DNA of 13,266 nucleotides, taken from Clostridiales bacterium. Its GTDB lineage: Bacteria > Bacillota > Clostridia > Lachnospirales > Anaerotignaceae. A program made the position numbers and the translations under genes. The stretch lies in contig JAHZAW010000043.1 of the NCBI GenBank assembly GCA_019423725.1, forward strand, positions 1 through 13,266. The letters run 5' to 3'. The notes under the pieces are model-generated. The model saw only the letters and a list, made by a program, of their open reading frames with translations. It did not search any database and was not told the DNA's origin. Below are positions 13,098 to 13,266 of this stretch, piece by piece (position 1 is the stretch's first letter; every line of letters starts with the position of its first letter).

Positions 13098-13266
13098 ATA
13101 AAGGAAGGATAACAGCTTCAGATATTGCACGCATAGGAATAATGAGTGCTGCGCTTACAGCGGGCAAGACAGCGCTGGCGTTTCTTCCAAATATAGAAGT
13201 AGTATCACTTCTTATAATATTGTTTTCAATATATTTTGGCAAAAAGGTAATATTTGCTGTCCTGGT
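13094..13266 (+). CDS. ECF transporter S component, C-terminus cut by window edge
   Basis: Only the first 57 residues are visible. The pattern of an N-terminal hydrophobic helix with GIMSAALTAGKTALAFLPNIEVVS, then LLIILFSIYFGKK, is typical of substrate-binding S components of energy-coupling-factor vitamin transporters. The ATG at 13094 overlaps the DUF4430 stop, and GAGG lies 7 bp upstream. Pairing with a DUF4430 protein suggests an uptake system for a vitamin or corrinoid-like compound. The EcfA/EcfT modules would be expected to the right or elsewhere. Confidence 0.8.
   Translation, partial: MNKGRITASDIARIGIMSAALTAGKTALAFLPNIEVVSLLIILFSIYFGKKVIFAVL

Overview
The window looks like chromosomal DNA from a Gram-positive anaerobe of the Clostridia, most likely Lachnospiraceae. 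The support is: strong AGGAGG-type ribosome binding sites, AT-rich promoters with TTGACT/TATAAT boxes, a CwlD-type spore-cortex amidase, a DUF1292 protein, and a DUF4430 protein followed by an ECF-type S component. The family placement is an inference from gene content; no rRNA or other phylogenetic marker is present.

Layout, left to right. 1-1974 (minus): a MarR regulator followed by a multidrug-type ABC exporter that runs off the left edge. The MarR promoter carries a clear palindrome. 2200-3904 (minus): a DEAD-box RNA helicase, then a small acidic DUF1292 protein with a Cys/His-alternating N-terminus, closed by a terminator. 4128-6625 (plus): an operon of an IlvD/Edd-family dehydratase and an HpcH/HpaI-type aldolase, closed by a bidirectional terminator. 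6747-9830 (minus): two tandem secreted beta-helix-like paralogues with a 293-bp stretch of perfect nucleotide identity in their 3' halves. 10018-11567 (minus): an IclR regulator and, upstream of it, a CwlD-like amidase. 11762-13266 (plus): an AEC-family permease, a membrane-anchored DUF4430 protein, and an ECF transporter S component cut by the right edge.

The most interesting reading is that the IclR regulator controls the dehydratase-aldolase operon about 6 kb away. A 15-bp near-palindrome, TTCTATATTATAGAA-like, lies just downstream of the -10 box of the iclR gene. It recurs in the 5' leader of the dehydratase gene, with a second related site over that gene's promoter. With no other branched-chain amino acid gene in view, the pair fits sugar-acid catabolism (dehydration to a 2-keto-3-deoxy acid, then retro-aldol cleavage to pyruvate plus an aldehyde) better than valine/isoleucine synthesis. 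The two secreted beta-helix proteins lie between regulator and operon and could bind the polysaccharide that supplies the acid; this last link is speculative.

Several open reading frames extend upstream of the likely true start through the ribosome binding site. I moved the starts of the aldolase (5855), the second beta-helix protein (9830), the IclR regulator (10794) and the DUF4430 protein (12699). No tRNA, rRNA, CRISPR array, insertion sequence or phage gene was seen. No gene-free stretch exceeds 300 bp.
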